From the NCBI RefSeq assembly GCF_009909615.1, contig NZ_WWNE01000003.1:1-64000 (forward strand): a DNA stretch of 64,000 nucleotides, given 5' to 3'. Both the position numbers and the translations under genes were made by a program. Positions 8,708 through 17,021 of this stretch are shown one piece after another. Source of the DNA: Acidiluteibacter ferrifornacis (GTDB taxonomy: Bacteria; Bacteroidota; Bacteroidia; Flavobacteriales_E; Vicingaceae). Position 1 is the first letter of the stretch, and each line of letters starts with the position of its first letter. The notes below the pieces were generated by a model. That model made no database searches. It saw only the letters and a program-made list of their open reading frames with translations, and had not been told where the DNA came from.

Positions 8708-9667
8708 TCAATCAAACACCACTTTCCACATACCACGCACTTCATCTACTGAATAGCCTGTAGCTTTATCTTCTGGATATTTGGCTTTGATCGCAGCTAA
8801 AGTAGAACGCTCAATATCTATCTCTGGCTTACCATGACACTGCATGCACATGGAGTTCGTCATAATTGGGAAATAGAAAAACGTTTTGCCATTTTCTTCT
8901 CTTAACACTGGTTCTTGTTCTACTCCATCATTTGCTCTTTGCTTAAATAAACTAAGGGTTGATAACTCATTTTCATTCGCTAAATTATCTTGATTCCTTG
9001 GCTTATCCGTCACTCGACTAATCAAAGCATGATGAACTTTAGCCATACTATCAGTAAGCGGGATAGCTTGAATATTACAAAACTCCAATGCGCCAATTGT
9101 TCCTTCAGATTGAATCTTTCCCATTAAATTTTTACCTAAAACGGCCTTCGTGCTCAGCGCATATTCTAAACCACGTTCAGCTTTAGTCATTTCTGACTTT
9201 TGTTCACCGCCTTTATGCATTTGGTTGCCTTTTCCATGCTTCTTTTTATGTCCTCTAAAATCTCCTGGCCCTTCTATTTCATTGTTATAAATGTAGTCGG
9301 CAATCTTCTTCAACGTTTCTTCAGGGAAAGCTTGTTGTGGCATTAAGCCAAAATTAGCAATGGCTCCTGGCATTTTTGCTTTCTCTATGGTGGGATGTTT
9401 TATAAACGAAATGAAGGCTTCAGTGAACTCTTCTTCAGTAGTCCCTTCTTTAATGTAATGCTCCTTTACATATTGCATCGGTGGTGCTATTCTTCCTGTT
9501 TCCATAGTAGGGTGATGACAAACGTAACAGTTCTTTTTCAATAGAATCGCCCCTTCATGAACCGTTTCCTGCTCTTGGTTATCTGCTAATTGCTCGGTAT
9601 TATTCGTGGTATTGATACACGCCATAAAAGCTGCGATTCCTAATGTAGCGATGATGTACTTTTTCAT
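8708..9667 (-). CDS. Cytochrome c lipoprotein with C-terminal DUF3365 haem domain
   Basis: A 319-residue periplasmic lipoprotein. The start is taken at the ATG at 9667: it opens a signal peptide with lipobox C17 (FMAC), and an earlier start at 9691 would lie before the predicted transcription start. Domain 1 is a class I cytochrome c with haem motif CYVCHH (C47, C50, H51) and candidate Met ligands near MPQQAF. A Lys/His/Gly-rich linker follows (about 138-160). Domain 2 is a DUF3365 (Tll0287-like) domain with a second haem motif CMQCH (C274, C277, H278). DUF3365 is known as a haem-binding sensor or redox module. I infer an electron-transfer or sensing lipoprotein; partner unknown. A Crp/Fnr-type site precedes it. 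Confidence 0.85.
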   Translation of the reverse strand: MKKYIIATLGIAAFMACINTTNNTEQLADNQEQETVHEGAILLKKNCYVCHHPTMETGRIAPPMQYVKEHYIKEGTTEEEFTEAFISFIKHPTIEKAKMPGAIANFGLMPQQAFPEETLKKIADYIYNNEIEGPGDFRGHKKKHGKGNQMHKGGEQKSEMTKAERGLEYALSTKAVLGKNLMGKIQSEGTIGALEFCNIQAIPLTDSMAKVHHALISRVTDKPRNQDNLANENELSTLSLFKQRANDGVEQEPVLREENGKTFFYFPIMTNSMCMQCHGKPEIDIERSTLAAIKAKYPEDKATGYSVDEVRGMWKVVFD

Positions 9668-9691
9668 TGGTTCAGGTTTGAAATTAGACAA

Positions 9692-9735
9692 TAAAAGTAA
9701 GTGTTAAGTTAATCACAAAAAGTAACATTGGTTAC
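9692..9735 (-). promoter_or_regulatory. Crp/Fnr-type site plus -7 box of the cytochrome c/DUF3365 gene (site B)
   Basis: The palindrome GTAACATTGGTTAC covers 9722-9735. On the minus strand the -7 box TACTTTTA (consensus TAnnTTTG, last base differs) covers 9699-9692. Centre-to-box distance is 36.5 bp. The predicted transcription start near 9687 fits translation from 9667. Confidence 0.7.
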
Positions 9736-9762
9736 ACAAGATAAATCTTAAAAAAGAATGTA

Positions 9763-10887
9763 CTAAACTGTTTTCTTATAACTCCACACCGCTAATCCAT
9801 TCATTAAAATGGCATAGATACTTGTTTTTATAATCTGAGGAAGTATATCTTGAAAAGAAGAACCTTTTAGCATTACCATTCTCATCACCTCTACAAAATA
9901 CTTAATTGGATTAAAATCAGTCAAGACTTGAGCCCATTTTGGCATGCTTTCTATCGGAGTAAATAAACCACTCATTAAAATAAAAATCACCACAAAAAAC
10001 CAAGAGATAAACATGGCTTGCTGTTGCGTATCAGTGAAGTTAGAAATAAATAAACCAATGCCCAAAATTACCAAAATATAAATAATTGTATAGCCATACA
10101 TTAACAGTATACTTCCATTAATTGGAATTGAAAAAATCACCTTTGAAATGACCAGTCCAATCGTCAATAACAACAAGCCTATCAACACAAAAGGAAATAG
10201 TTTACCAATAATAAATTGATGTTTTTTAATGGGTGTCACATTGATCTGCTCTAAAGTTCCAATTTCTTTTTCACGCACGATATTCATCCCAGATAAGAAA
10301 AGGGTAATCATGGTCACAATTAAAACTAAGATTCCTGGAACCATAAAGGTTTTGTAATTCAAGGTTTCATTGTACCAAAAAGATGGAATGGTCAATAAAT
10401 TTTTAGGAAGCATTTCTGAAGGCAAGTTTCCTTGAATCAATTCTGCTCGAATCGCATTATTATAGGTTGAAACTACTTGCTGAATGTAAAAATTAGTCAC
10501 ACCTGCTGCCGCTCCATCTATGGCATTAATTTGTAACCCTAAATTGACCTTTTGCTCTTTCAATAAATCCCGCTCAAAATGAGAAGGGATGGTTATAATA
10601 ACATCGATATCGCCATTGAGCATCGCCGAATTCGCTAACTGTTGTGATGGGAATTGATCCTTCACTTGAAAATATGTGGAAGCTGTAAACTTATCCATCA
10701 AGCCATCAGAAGTGGAAGAATGATCAAAATCAACGTAGCCTACTTTTATATTTTTAATCTCAAAAGTAGCCGCATTTGAAAGTATGATTAACTGAATTAA
10801 CGGCAACACAAAAATCAAAGGTAACATTCCTTTGTTTCTAAAGATTTGCTTAAACTCCTTCTGAATAATATATCGTATCGTATTCAT
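9763..10887 (-). CDS. ABC-2 type exporter permease (YbhR/YbhS-like)
   Basis: Membrane subunit of 374 residues, last gene of the operon. One N-terminal helix (about 21-42) is followed by a large extracytoplasmic domain (about 45-175), then five helices from about 180. The cytosolic coupling segment EKEIGTLEQINVTPI near 205-219 is characteristic of ABC-2 permeases of the YbhF/YbhS/YbhR group. It begins with the ATG at 10887, whose first base is the last base of the preceding permease frame. The two permeases are paralogous and probably form a heterodimer. Confidence 0.88.
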   Translation of the reverse strand: MNTIRYIIQKEFKQIFRNKGMLPLIFVLPLIQLIILSNAATFEIKNIKVGYVDFDHSSTSDGLMDKFTASTYFQVKDQFPSQQLANSAMLNGDIDVIITIPSHFERDLLKEQKVNLGLQINAIDGAAAGVTNFYIQQVVSTYNNAIRAELIQGNLPSEMLPKNLLTIPSFWYNETLNYKTFMVPGILVLIVTMITLFLSGMNIVREKEIGTLEQINVTPIKKHQFIIGKLFPFVLIGLLLLTIGLVISKVIFSIPINGSILLMYGYTIIYILVILGIGLFISNFTDTQQQAMFISWFFVVIFILMSGLFTPIESMPKWAQVLTDFNPIKYFVEVMRMVMLKGSSFQDILPQIIKTSIYAILMNGLAVWSYKKTV

Positions 10888-11993
10888 TACTCTAGTCTTA
10901 TTTTATATTTACGAATACTTAATAGGATGAAAAATACAGTCATGCCCAATAAAATCAGTGTTTCTTTCCAAAGGTAGAGTAGACCTACGCCTTTTAGCAT
11001 TACACCCTTTATGATGATAATAAACCACTTGGCAGGAATGATATTACTAATCACTTGCAGCGGAAGCGGCATACTGTTAATTGGAAAAATAAAACCGGAC
11101 AGAAGAATTACTGGCAACATTAACCCCATTAAGGAAATCATCATGGCAGTTTGTTGCGTTTTAGACATCGTAGAAATTAGAATTCCCAATGAGAGTGAAG
11201 TAATGATAAATAATACACTTTCTAAGCCCAATAAAAAGAAACTCCCCTGAACTGGCATTTTAAATATAAATATGCTGAGCAGAATAATTACCAAGGCATT
11301 AATGATCGACAAGAACACGTAAGGAATGACTTTTCCAATAATTACTTGGTAAGGTTTAAGTGGAGATACTAATAGAATCTCCATAGTTCCCAATTCTTTT
11401 TCTTTGGTGATGGAAATGGAGGTCATCATGGCTGAAACGAGCATTAAAATGATCGTCATCACACCGGGAACGAACATAAATACACTCTTGATCTCTGGAT
11501 TAAATACCATTCTACTTTCCGGTACAATTTGAAAAGGTAGTTGAATGTCTTGATTGATTTCTTTGGCGTAATTCTGTGTAATGGAGGTGATATAATTGTT
11601 AATGGTATTAGCCGTGTTGGGGTCGGTTGCGTCAGTTAATAATTGGATTTTAGCGATGCCCGCGTTTCTCATTTGCTGATCAAAATCCTTTTCGAAAACA
11701 ATGACCGCTTTTACTTTTCCCTTTTTAAAAATGGATTCCACCTCGTTTTGCGACTCCAATAATTGAGTTACGGTAAAGTAGCTAGATGCACTAATTTTAT
11801 TGACGATGGTGTTGGTCGAAACGTCTTTTGACAAATCTAAAACGACCACATTTACATTATTAATTTCGTTGGTAATGGCAAATCCAAATAACATAATTTG
11901 GGCAATAGGCATCCCAAACAGAATGAACAACGATCGCCGATCTCTGAAAATGTGGTAGAATTCCTTCTTTATAAATCCGATAAACTTTTTCAC
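10887..11993 (-). CDS. ABC-2 type exporter permease (YbhS-like)
   Basis: Permease of 368 residues built like its downstream partner: N-terminal helix (about 21-42), large external domain, coupling segment EKELGTMEILLVSPL near 195-209 and five further helices. The start is GTG at 11993 within a GTGA overlap with the stop of the ATPase gene, so translation is probably coupled. In E. coli the homologous YbhFSR/YbhG system exports cations and some drugs. The presence of a TolC, a fusion lipoprotein and a TetR gene in the same operon fits export across both membranes. Confidence 0.88.
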   Translation of the reverse strand: MKKFIGFIKKEFYHIFRDRRSLFILFGMPIAQIMLFGFAITNEINNVNVVVLDLSKDVSTNTIVNKISASSYFTVTQLLESQNEVESIFKKGKVKAVIVFEKDFDQQMRNAGIAKIQLLTDATDPNTANTINNYITSITQNYAKEINQDIQLPFQIVPESRMVFNPEIKSVFMFVPGVMTIILMLVSAMMTSISITKEKELGTMEILLVSPLKPYQVIIGKVIPYVFLSIINALVIILLSIFIFKMPVQGSFFLLGLESVLFIITSLSLGILISTMSKTQQTAMMISLMGLMLPVILLSGFIFPINSMPLPLQVISNIIPAKWFIIIIKGVMLKGVGLLYLWKETLILLGMTVFFILLSIRKYKIRLE

Positions 11994-12724
11994 CCTCTCG
12001 CGAGTTTTAAAAATACATCGTTCATATTGTCCGCTTTAAACTGTTCTTTCAATTTCTGCGGTGTGTCTAGCGCTTCTATTTTGCCATTTACCATAATGGA
12101 AACTCGGTTACAATATTCCGCTTCATCCATGTAATGCGTGGTTACAAATATGGTCGTTCCTTCATCAGCTGCTTTGTAAATCATCTCCCAAAACTGCCTG
12201 CGTGTGATTGGATCTACGCCACCAGTTGGTTCATCCAGAAATACAATTTTTGGTTCATGTAGCATGGCCACAGAAAACGATATTTTTTGCTTCCAACCTA
12301 ATGGCAAGGAACCTACGAGTTGATTTTTAACATCTTCTAATCCTAACTCTTCGATAAGTTGATTGGATTTATTTTTTATCTGCTGACGCTTTAATCCATA
12401 AATACCTCCAAAGAAGGTGATGTTTTCACGAACAGTTAAGTCATCATACAGCGCGAATTTTTGACTCATATAACCGATGTTTTTCTTGATGTCTTCAGCA
12501 GAGGTAAACACATCAAAACCGGCGACTTTTGCCTTTCCAGAAGTTGGTGTAGAAATTCCGATCAACATTTTCATTGCCGTGGTTTTTCCTGCTCCATTCG
12601 CTCCTAAAAAGCCAAATATTTCGCCACGCTTTACAACGAATGAAATTTCATTCACCGCCTTAAAGTCACCAAACGCTTTCGTTAGTCCTTCTACTTCAAT
12701 TATATTTTCGTCTCTAACGCTCAT
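11990..12724 (-). CDS. ABC transporter ATP-binding subunit (YbhF C-terminal-half type)
   Basis: ATPase of 244 residues with Walker A GANGAGKTT (41-49), Walker B with D164-E165 and switch His H197 (VTTHYMDE). The signature motif is LPLGWKQ (140-146) instead of LSGGQ. I recall the same substitution in the C-terminal half of YbhF-type proteins. It therefore supplies an intact catalytic half but a non-canonical signature. It lies four bases after the other ATPase gene and overlaps the next permease gene by four bases. The two ATPases most likely act as a heterodimer, corresponding to the single fused YbhF of enterobacteria. Confidence 0.9.
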   Translation of the reverse strand: MSVRDENIIEVEGLTKAFGDFKAVNEISFVVKRGEIFGFLGANGAGKTTAMKMLIGISTPTSGKAKVAGFDVFTSAEDIKKNIGYMSQKFALYDDLTVRENITFFGGIYGLKRQQIKNKSNQLIEELGLEDVKNQLVGSLPLGWKQKISFSVAMLHEPKIVFLDEPTGGVDPITRRQFWEMIYKAADEGTTIFVTTHYMDEAEYCNRVSIMVNGKIEALDTPQKLKEQFKADNMNDVFLKLARG

Positions 12725-12728
12725 TTCT

Positions 12729-13631
12729 CTAATTCGCTAATTCCATAAAAGCATCTTCTATGGTTGCAGGCGTAGGCTGAATTACAATTTCCTTCAACCC
12801 ATTGTGTGCTAAATAAGCATGTAAATCTTCTTGTTTAAACTCTCCAGATTGATCTGTATAATGCACATATTCTCCGAAAGGATACACACTATGTGCAGTT
12901 GGATACGCCTTTAATAATGAAATAAGTTGGTGCGGATTAGAAGCTTTTACATCATAAATTACATGCTGGTGCTTGGCTACAATTTCCTCAGGACTATTAA
13001 TATCTAGAATTTTACCATCTTGAATCAGCGCAATCCGATCACACAATGCCGCTTCATCCATATAAGGCGTAGAAACTAAAATCGTAATTCCTTTTTGCTG
13101 CAATCGTTTTAACATTTCCCAAAACTCTTTCCGAGAAACAGGATCGACACCAGTGGTTGGTTCATCCAAAAACAACACTTTAGGCTGATGAATTAACGCA
13201 CAGCACAAGGCTAATTTCTGTTTCATTCCACCGGAAAGTGCGCCTGCCCTTCTATTTTTAAACGGCTCTATCTGAACGTAGATATCTTCAATTAAATGGT
13301 AATTCTCTGCAACCGTAGTATCAAATATGGTCGCAAAAAAGGTCAAATTCTCTTCCACGGTTAAATCCTGATAAAGCGAAAACTTACCGGGCATATATCC
13401 GACACTGTTCCGAATATCGTTCATTCCGTCAATCACATCAAAACCAAAAACGGAAGCACTTCCTTCATCTGCCACCAATAAAGTGGTTAGGATTCTGAAA
13501 AGCGTCGTTTTTCCTGCACCGTCAGGCCCAATTAATCCAAATAGCTCGCCTTGTGCTACTTCAAAACTAATTTGATCTAACGCTTGTACTTTTTTAAACG
13601 ATTTTGATATGTTCCGAACGGAAATGCTCAC
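12729..13631 (-). CDS. ABC transporter ATP-binding subunit (YbhF N-terminal-half type)
   Basis: ATPase of 300 residues with Walker A GPDGAGKTT (35-43), canonical signature LSGGMKQ (132-138) and Walker B D156-E157. The switch His is replaced by Pro (STPYMDE, P189). After the ATPase domain (to about 225) a C-terminal extension of some 75 residues ends in EDAFMELAN, a common ending in this group. Start is GTG at 13631. The missing switch His together with the partner's odd signature means one composite ATP site would be degenerate and the other complete. Product of the TetR-controlled export operon. Confidence 0.9.
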   Translation of the reverse strand: MSISVRNISKSFKKVQALDQISFEVAQGELFGLIGPDGAGKTTLFRILTTLLVADEGSASVFGFDVIDGMNDIRNSVGYMPGKFSLYQDLTVEENLTFFATIFDTTVAENYHLIEDIYVQIEPFKNRRAGALSGGMKQKLALCCALIHQPKVLFLDEPTTGVDPVSRKEFWEMLKRLQQKGITILVSTPYMDEAALCDRIALIQDGKILDINSPEEIVAKHQHVIYDVKASNPHQLISLLKAYPTAHSVYPFGEYVHYTDQSGEFKQEDLHAYLAHNGLKEIVIQPTPATIEDAFMELAN

Positions 13632-13641
13632 TATTTCTACC

Positions 13642-14025
13642 TTACTTAATTAATAAGAAATGACTTTCTTTCTCAGCAACAACTTCATGCTTTAAATCTG
13701 CTTCAATAAATACATAATCACCAGATTTCATAGCAGTGGTATCGCCTTTTTCAGTCGCATAAAAACCTTCTCCTTTTACACAAATTAAAAATGCATCAAC
13801 AGGGCTGGTGTGTTCTTTTAACTTTTCACCAGCTTCGATTTTTAAGGCAATGGTTTTACCTTGTTCTCCACTAAACAACACGCTGGTTTGCACCGCCTTT
13901 TGTTCTTTAAAATAACTCTCTATTCCGCTTTTTTCTCCTTTATCACATTTACTCATCGTACATTCAGTTGTTTTGCAACCTACCATTATTGTTAGTAGCG
14001 ATGCAATGATTAATACTCTTTTCAT
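13642..14025 (-). CDS. Cupin-domain lipoprotein within the export operon
   Basis: A 127-residue protein. The signal peptide ends in lipobox C17 (IMVGC); a short Cys/Lys-rich linker with C22 and C27 follows, then one cupin barrel (about 45-127). Cupin motif 1 has the G-x-K-x-x-x-H element (GEKLKEH) and motif 2 is around GDYVFIEADLKHEV, with few of the usual metal-ligating His. Function unknown; I infer an envelope small-ligand or metal binder. It sits between the fusion protein and the first ATPase, 6 and 10 bases from its neighbours, so it belongs to the operon although YbhGFSR systems normally lack such a component. Confidence 0.75.
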   Translation of the reverse strand: MKRVLIIASLLTIMVGCKTTECTMSKCDKGEKSGIESYFKEQKAVQTSVLFSGEQGKTIALKIEAGEKLKEHTSPVDAFLICVKGEGFYATEKGDTTAMKSGDYVFIEADLKHEVVAEKESHFLLIK

Positions 14026-14031
14026 AATTGA

Positions 14032-14931
14032 TTAATTTATAGTTTGAAAACTTACTTCGGCAGGCATTCCAATTTTTAATGCGCCGTCATTTTTTACGAT
14101 TATTTTCATGGCGTACACCAGATTTACCCGTTCTTCTTTAGTTTGGATAATTTTTGGTGTAAACTCAGCTTCCGCTGATATCCAACTAATGGTTCCATCA
14201 TAAGCAGTCAACCCTTCTTTTCCATCGATAGAAACTCGCACCGTTTGGCCAATCTTAACCTCTGCCAATTGTGTTTCGCTGATGTAAACTTTTAACTCCA
14301 ATTCATCTAGATTTGCAATCTTGTACAAGGGTTTCCCAAAACTGACTACCTCTTGTTCTTCTGTATATTTTACCAATACCGTTCCATCGATCGGGTTGGT
14401 GATAATGCTTTTAGAAAGCTGCTCATCCAATCGATTCAATTGTGCATCAATAACTGCCAATTCACTAATAATCGGTGCGTTTTGAGTTTCTACGCTTTTG
14501 ATTTGAGCTTTCAGCACATCTACTTTACCATTTACCTCATCGAGTTGTCGCTGAGTAGCGGCTTCATTTTTAAACATATTGGAAACTCTATCTTGCTCTG
14601 ATTGAGCTGTTTTTAATTGAGTTCGCAATACGGTAATTTGAGATAATACGTTAGCCGATTTGGCAGTAATTCCTGATTTATTGGCCAACAACTGCTGCTT
14701 ATTCAAATGCAAATCAATGGTATCTATCAACCCTACCATATTACCTTTTGCCAATTTCTCTCCTTCCTCTAGCGTGAAAGAAAGTACTTTCCCCATGGCT
14801 TCGGCTGAAATAATTACTTCTTTCGCTTCAAAGTTTCCATATGCATCTGCACGGTCGGAAGAGGAATTACAGGAAGTAATCGTTCCTACTAAAGCAATTC
14901 CAACTAATAATTTATATCCTATTTTTTTCAT
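14032..14931 (-). CDS. HlyD/YbhG-type membrane-fusion lipoprotein
   Basis: Periplasmic adaptor of the ABC exporter, 299 residues from the ATG at 14931 (the longer frame starts at TTG two codons earlier). The signal ends in lipobox C21 (TITSC). Order: first lipoyl half (VLSFTLEEGEKLAKGNMV), long helical hairpin (about 70-160, Gln/Lys/Leu-rich), second lipoyl half (IDGTVLVKYTEEQEVV), then a beta-barrel domain ending GMPAEVSFQ. TolC gene directly upstream; cupin, ATPases and permeases downstream, as in ybhGFSR plus an outer-membrane channel. Confidence 0.88.
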   Translation of the reverse strand: MKKIGYKLLVGIALVGTITSCNSSSDRADAYGNFEAKEVIISAEAMGKVLSFTLEEGEKLAKGNMVGLIDTIDLHLNKQQLLANKSGITAKSANVLSQITVLRTQLKTAQSEQDRVSNMFKNEAATQRQLDEVNGKVDVLKAQIKSVETQNAPIISELAVIDAQLNRLDEQLSKSIITNPIDGTVLVKYTEEQEVVSFGKPLYKIANLDELELKVYISETQLAEVKIGQTVRVSIDGKEGLTAYDGTISWISAEAEFTPKIIQTKEERVNLVYAMKIIVKNDGALKIGMPAEVSFQTIN

Positions 14932-14942
14932 TTCCAACTAAT

Positions 14943-16196
14943 TTAAGGAGTTACTCCTTTCAATAAATAATAATTTGCTTCAGCCAATGTCAGCTGCATT
15001 TCATGAGTAGCTTTCTTGCTTTTGGCTTCGTATAAATCCGTCAAGTCATCTAAATAAACCGAAGCCGTAATTGCTCCATTTTCTAACTCGCTATCTGAAA
15101 TTTTTACAATGTCATCTCGAAGTTCAATCAAGGTTATGTCTGACTGGATCAATTGCTTTATTTTCTCCATTTCAGCGGTTGCTTCTGTTAATTGAATTTC
15201 ATTATTTACTTCAAAAATAGATTGCTCAACAGCCACCATTTCTCTTGCAAATGATAAAGATTCATTGGTCTTTTTAACTTTATTCCAATCTAAAATGGTC
15301 CATTTAAGCTTTACTCCTACTATGTAGTACTCAGTGAAGGCATTTTCTAGCATATTCAACCCAGGATTACCGTACCCTAATTGGCCAAAAGCATTTAATG
15401 TCGGTTTACGCGTACTAGAATTTAATTCCTGAGAAAGCGATAGTTTCTGGCTTTGTAGCTCAAATAATTTCAATTCAGGACGTGGCGCCAATTCAGTGTT
15501 AAAAAAAGTAGGACGTTTTAAAACAGCACTTTCACTTATTTCGTTATAAGTCAATTGGCTTAATTGTTTTAAAAGTTGTGCACGACTAGCTCGAACTGCA
15601 ATTATCTCTTGTTGGATTTGAATTCGCTCAGCTTTTAAACCTTTCTCCACTTTCGCTAAAGCCATTCCATTTGTGACAGCTACTTCCAACTCTTTCAACT
15701 TCAAGTTCAATTGCTTTAGCTTGTCACCAAATAAGCTTTCTTTTTCTTGAAGAAGTAGTATGGAGATGTAATAATAATTGATTCTTGCTTTTAATTGATA
15801 TAAACTCACTGCCGCTTCTTGTTGTCTTACAGCAGATTCTGCAGTTGACAATGCTACTGATGAATTAACAGCACCACCATTATAAATGGGCTGAAAAATA
15901 TCAATTGTGGCTCTGTATTGGTCATTATTTAACGGCTCTACAGACATTCCGGGAATCTCCAATGGAAACTGGATTACTTCCGATTGATAAGTCGCTTGTC
16001 CGTTCAGCTCAATTCGAGGCAGATTAGAAGTTTTTATTACGTCATTTTGCACTTCTGATTGAGCTTCTAAAAGTGCCTGCTTTTTAATCAGCGGATAATT
16101 CTGATTTAATAATCCATAACAATCCGACAGCGTTACCGTTTGCTGACTAATAAGCAGCAGCGGACTAATTAAAAGGATGAAGATTAGCTTTTTCAT
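14943..16196 (-). CDS. TolC-family outer-membrane efflux protein
   Basis: A 417-residue outer-membrane factor with a signal peptide ending near LLISQQ, two OEP repeats with long Gln/Glu/Leu coiled-coil helices (about 115-215 and 320-400) and short beta regions. The start ATG at 16196 overlaps the TetR stop by four bases, and the adaptor gene follows after 11 bases. It completes a Gram-negative tripartite ABC exporter. Confidence 0.88.
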   Translation of the reverse strand: MKKLIFILLISPLLLISQQTVTLSDCYGLLNQNYPLIKKQALLEAQSEVQNDVIKTSNLPRIELNGQATYQSEVIQFPLEIPGMSVEPLNNDQYRATIDIFQPIYNGGAVNSSVALSTAESAVRQQEAAVSLYQLKARINYYYISILLLQEKESLFGDKLKQLNLKLKELEVAVTNGMALAKVEKGLKAERIQIQQEIIAVRASRAQLLKQLSQLTYNEISESAVLKRPTFFNTELAPRPELKLFELQSQKLSLSQELNSSTRKPTLNAFGQLGYGNPGLNMLENAFTEYYIVGVKLKWTILDWNKVKKTNESLSFAREMVAVEQSIFEVNNEIQLTEATAEMEKIKQLIQSDITLIELRDDIVKISDSELENGAITASVYLDDLTDLYEAKSKKATHEMQLTLAEANYYLLKGVTP

Positions 16197-16801
16197 TTCT
16201 TTATAGAATTTAATAGCATCGTAGTCACATGTTCAATTCGACCTTGAATCAAATCATCAAAACCTTGATCATCTTTTTGTAGCAAATTTTTCATCAACGG
16301 ACGACCTACAAAAGGAAATACCACGACTGCGAATAAATCCAAGACAAATTGATCTGGATCTACATTTCGAATTTCACCTATCTTTGATGCTTCTATAAGT
16401 TGATATCTAAATTTTTCAGTTTTTGGAAGTGCATTAGCACTAAAAAACTGTTCAGCAAAAACTGGATTATTGTTTAATTCTTGGATTACAAAAACCGGTA
16501 AAAACCGATTTTGATTCACAAATGGAATGTAATATGAAACGAAGGCGGTTATCTTTTCTTCAATCGATAAATCAGCATTAAATATCTTACTAATCTCAGG
16601 TGCTAATTGACCTAAGGCCGATTTAAAAACAGCTTCAAACAACATTTGCTTGTTCCTAAAATAATAATGCAACAATGCTTTATTGATTCCAGCTTTATCA
16701 GCAATTTCTTGCATGCGTGCCCCAGCCATTCCTTTCGACTGGAATATTTCGACAGCTGCATTCATTATAGCTTGCTCGGTATTTTGATCTTTACTTTTCA
16801 T
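16193..16801 (-). CDS. TetR/AcrR-family repressor of the export operon
   Basis: A 202-residue regulator counted from the ATG at 16801 (a TTG precedes it by one codon). The N-terminal TetR helix-turn-helix lies at about residues 8-55, with AGARMQEIADKAGINKALL and the typical YYFRNKQMLFEAVF helix. The C-terminal ligand domain is all-helical and of ordinary length. First gene of the operon it presumably controls, with four-base overlap into the TolC gene. A perfect 16-bp palindrome lies 13 bases before its ATG and abuts the -7 box. By position and composition it resembles E. coli CecR (YbiH), which regulates ybhGFSR. Ligand unknown. Confidence 0.88.
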   Translation of the reverse strand: MKSKDQNTEQAIMNAAVEIFQSKGMAGARMQEIADKAGINKALLHYYFRNKQMLFEAVFKSALGQLAPEISKIFNADLSIEEKITAFVSYYIPFVNQNRFLPVFVIQELNNNPVFAEQFFSANALPKTEKFRYQLIEASKIGEIRNVDPDQFVLDLFAVVVFPFVGRPLMKNLLQKDDQGFDDLIQGRIEHVTTMLLNSIKK

Positions 16802-16813
16802 CAACCAATTAGT

Positions 16814-16837
16814 TTAACCATATGGTTAACAAATGTA
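16814..16837 (-). promoter_or_regulatory. TetR operator and -7 box of the export operon
   Basis: TTAACCATATGGTTAA at 16814-16829 is a perfect 16-bp palindrome. On the minus strand the -7 box TACATTTG (a perfect TAnnTTTG) occupies 16837-16830, directly upstream. The palindrome therefore covers the expected transcription start, a typical repressor position, and implies autoregulation by the TetR protein. Confidence 0.75.
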
Positions 16838-16940
16838 CCTAAATAGTTTCTGTTATTATAATAACTTTAATTAAAAAACTACAAATTGATAAATATCAGC
16901 AACTTAAAGAGTCGATATATATTCAAATAGTAAACAAAAA

Positions 16941-16970
16941 AAGGAGCAACTTAAAATAAGCTGCTCCTTT
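16941..16970 (-). terminator. Terminator after the CstB-like gene
   Basis: A hairpin AAGGAGCA-A-CTTA / TAAG-C-TGCTCCTT with one mismatch and a 4-base loop is followed on the minus strand by a run of T (16940-16934). It ends the leftward transcript of the gene that stops at 17022 and isolates it from the TetR operon. Confidence 0.75.
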
Positions 16971-17021
16971 TCAAACCTAAAAACATGAAAAATTAATGAG
17001 GAAACCACCCCTCATAAAATC

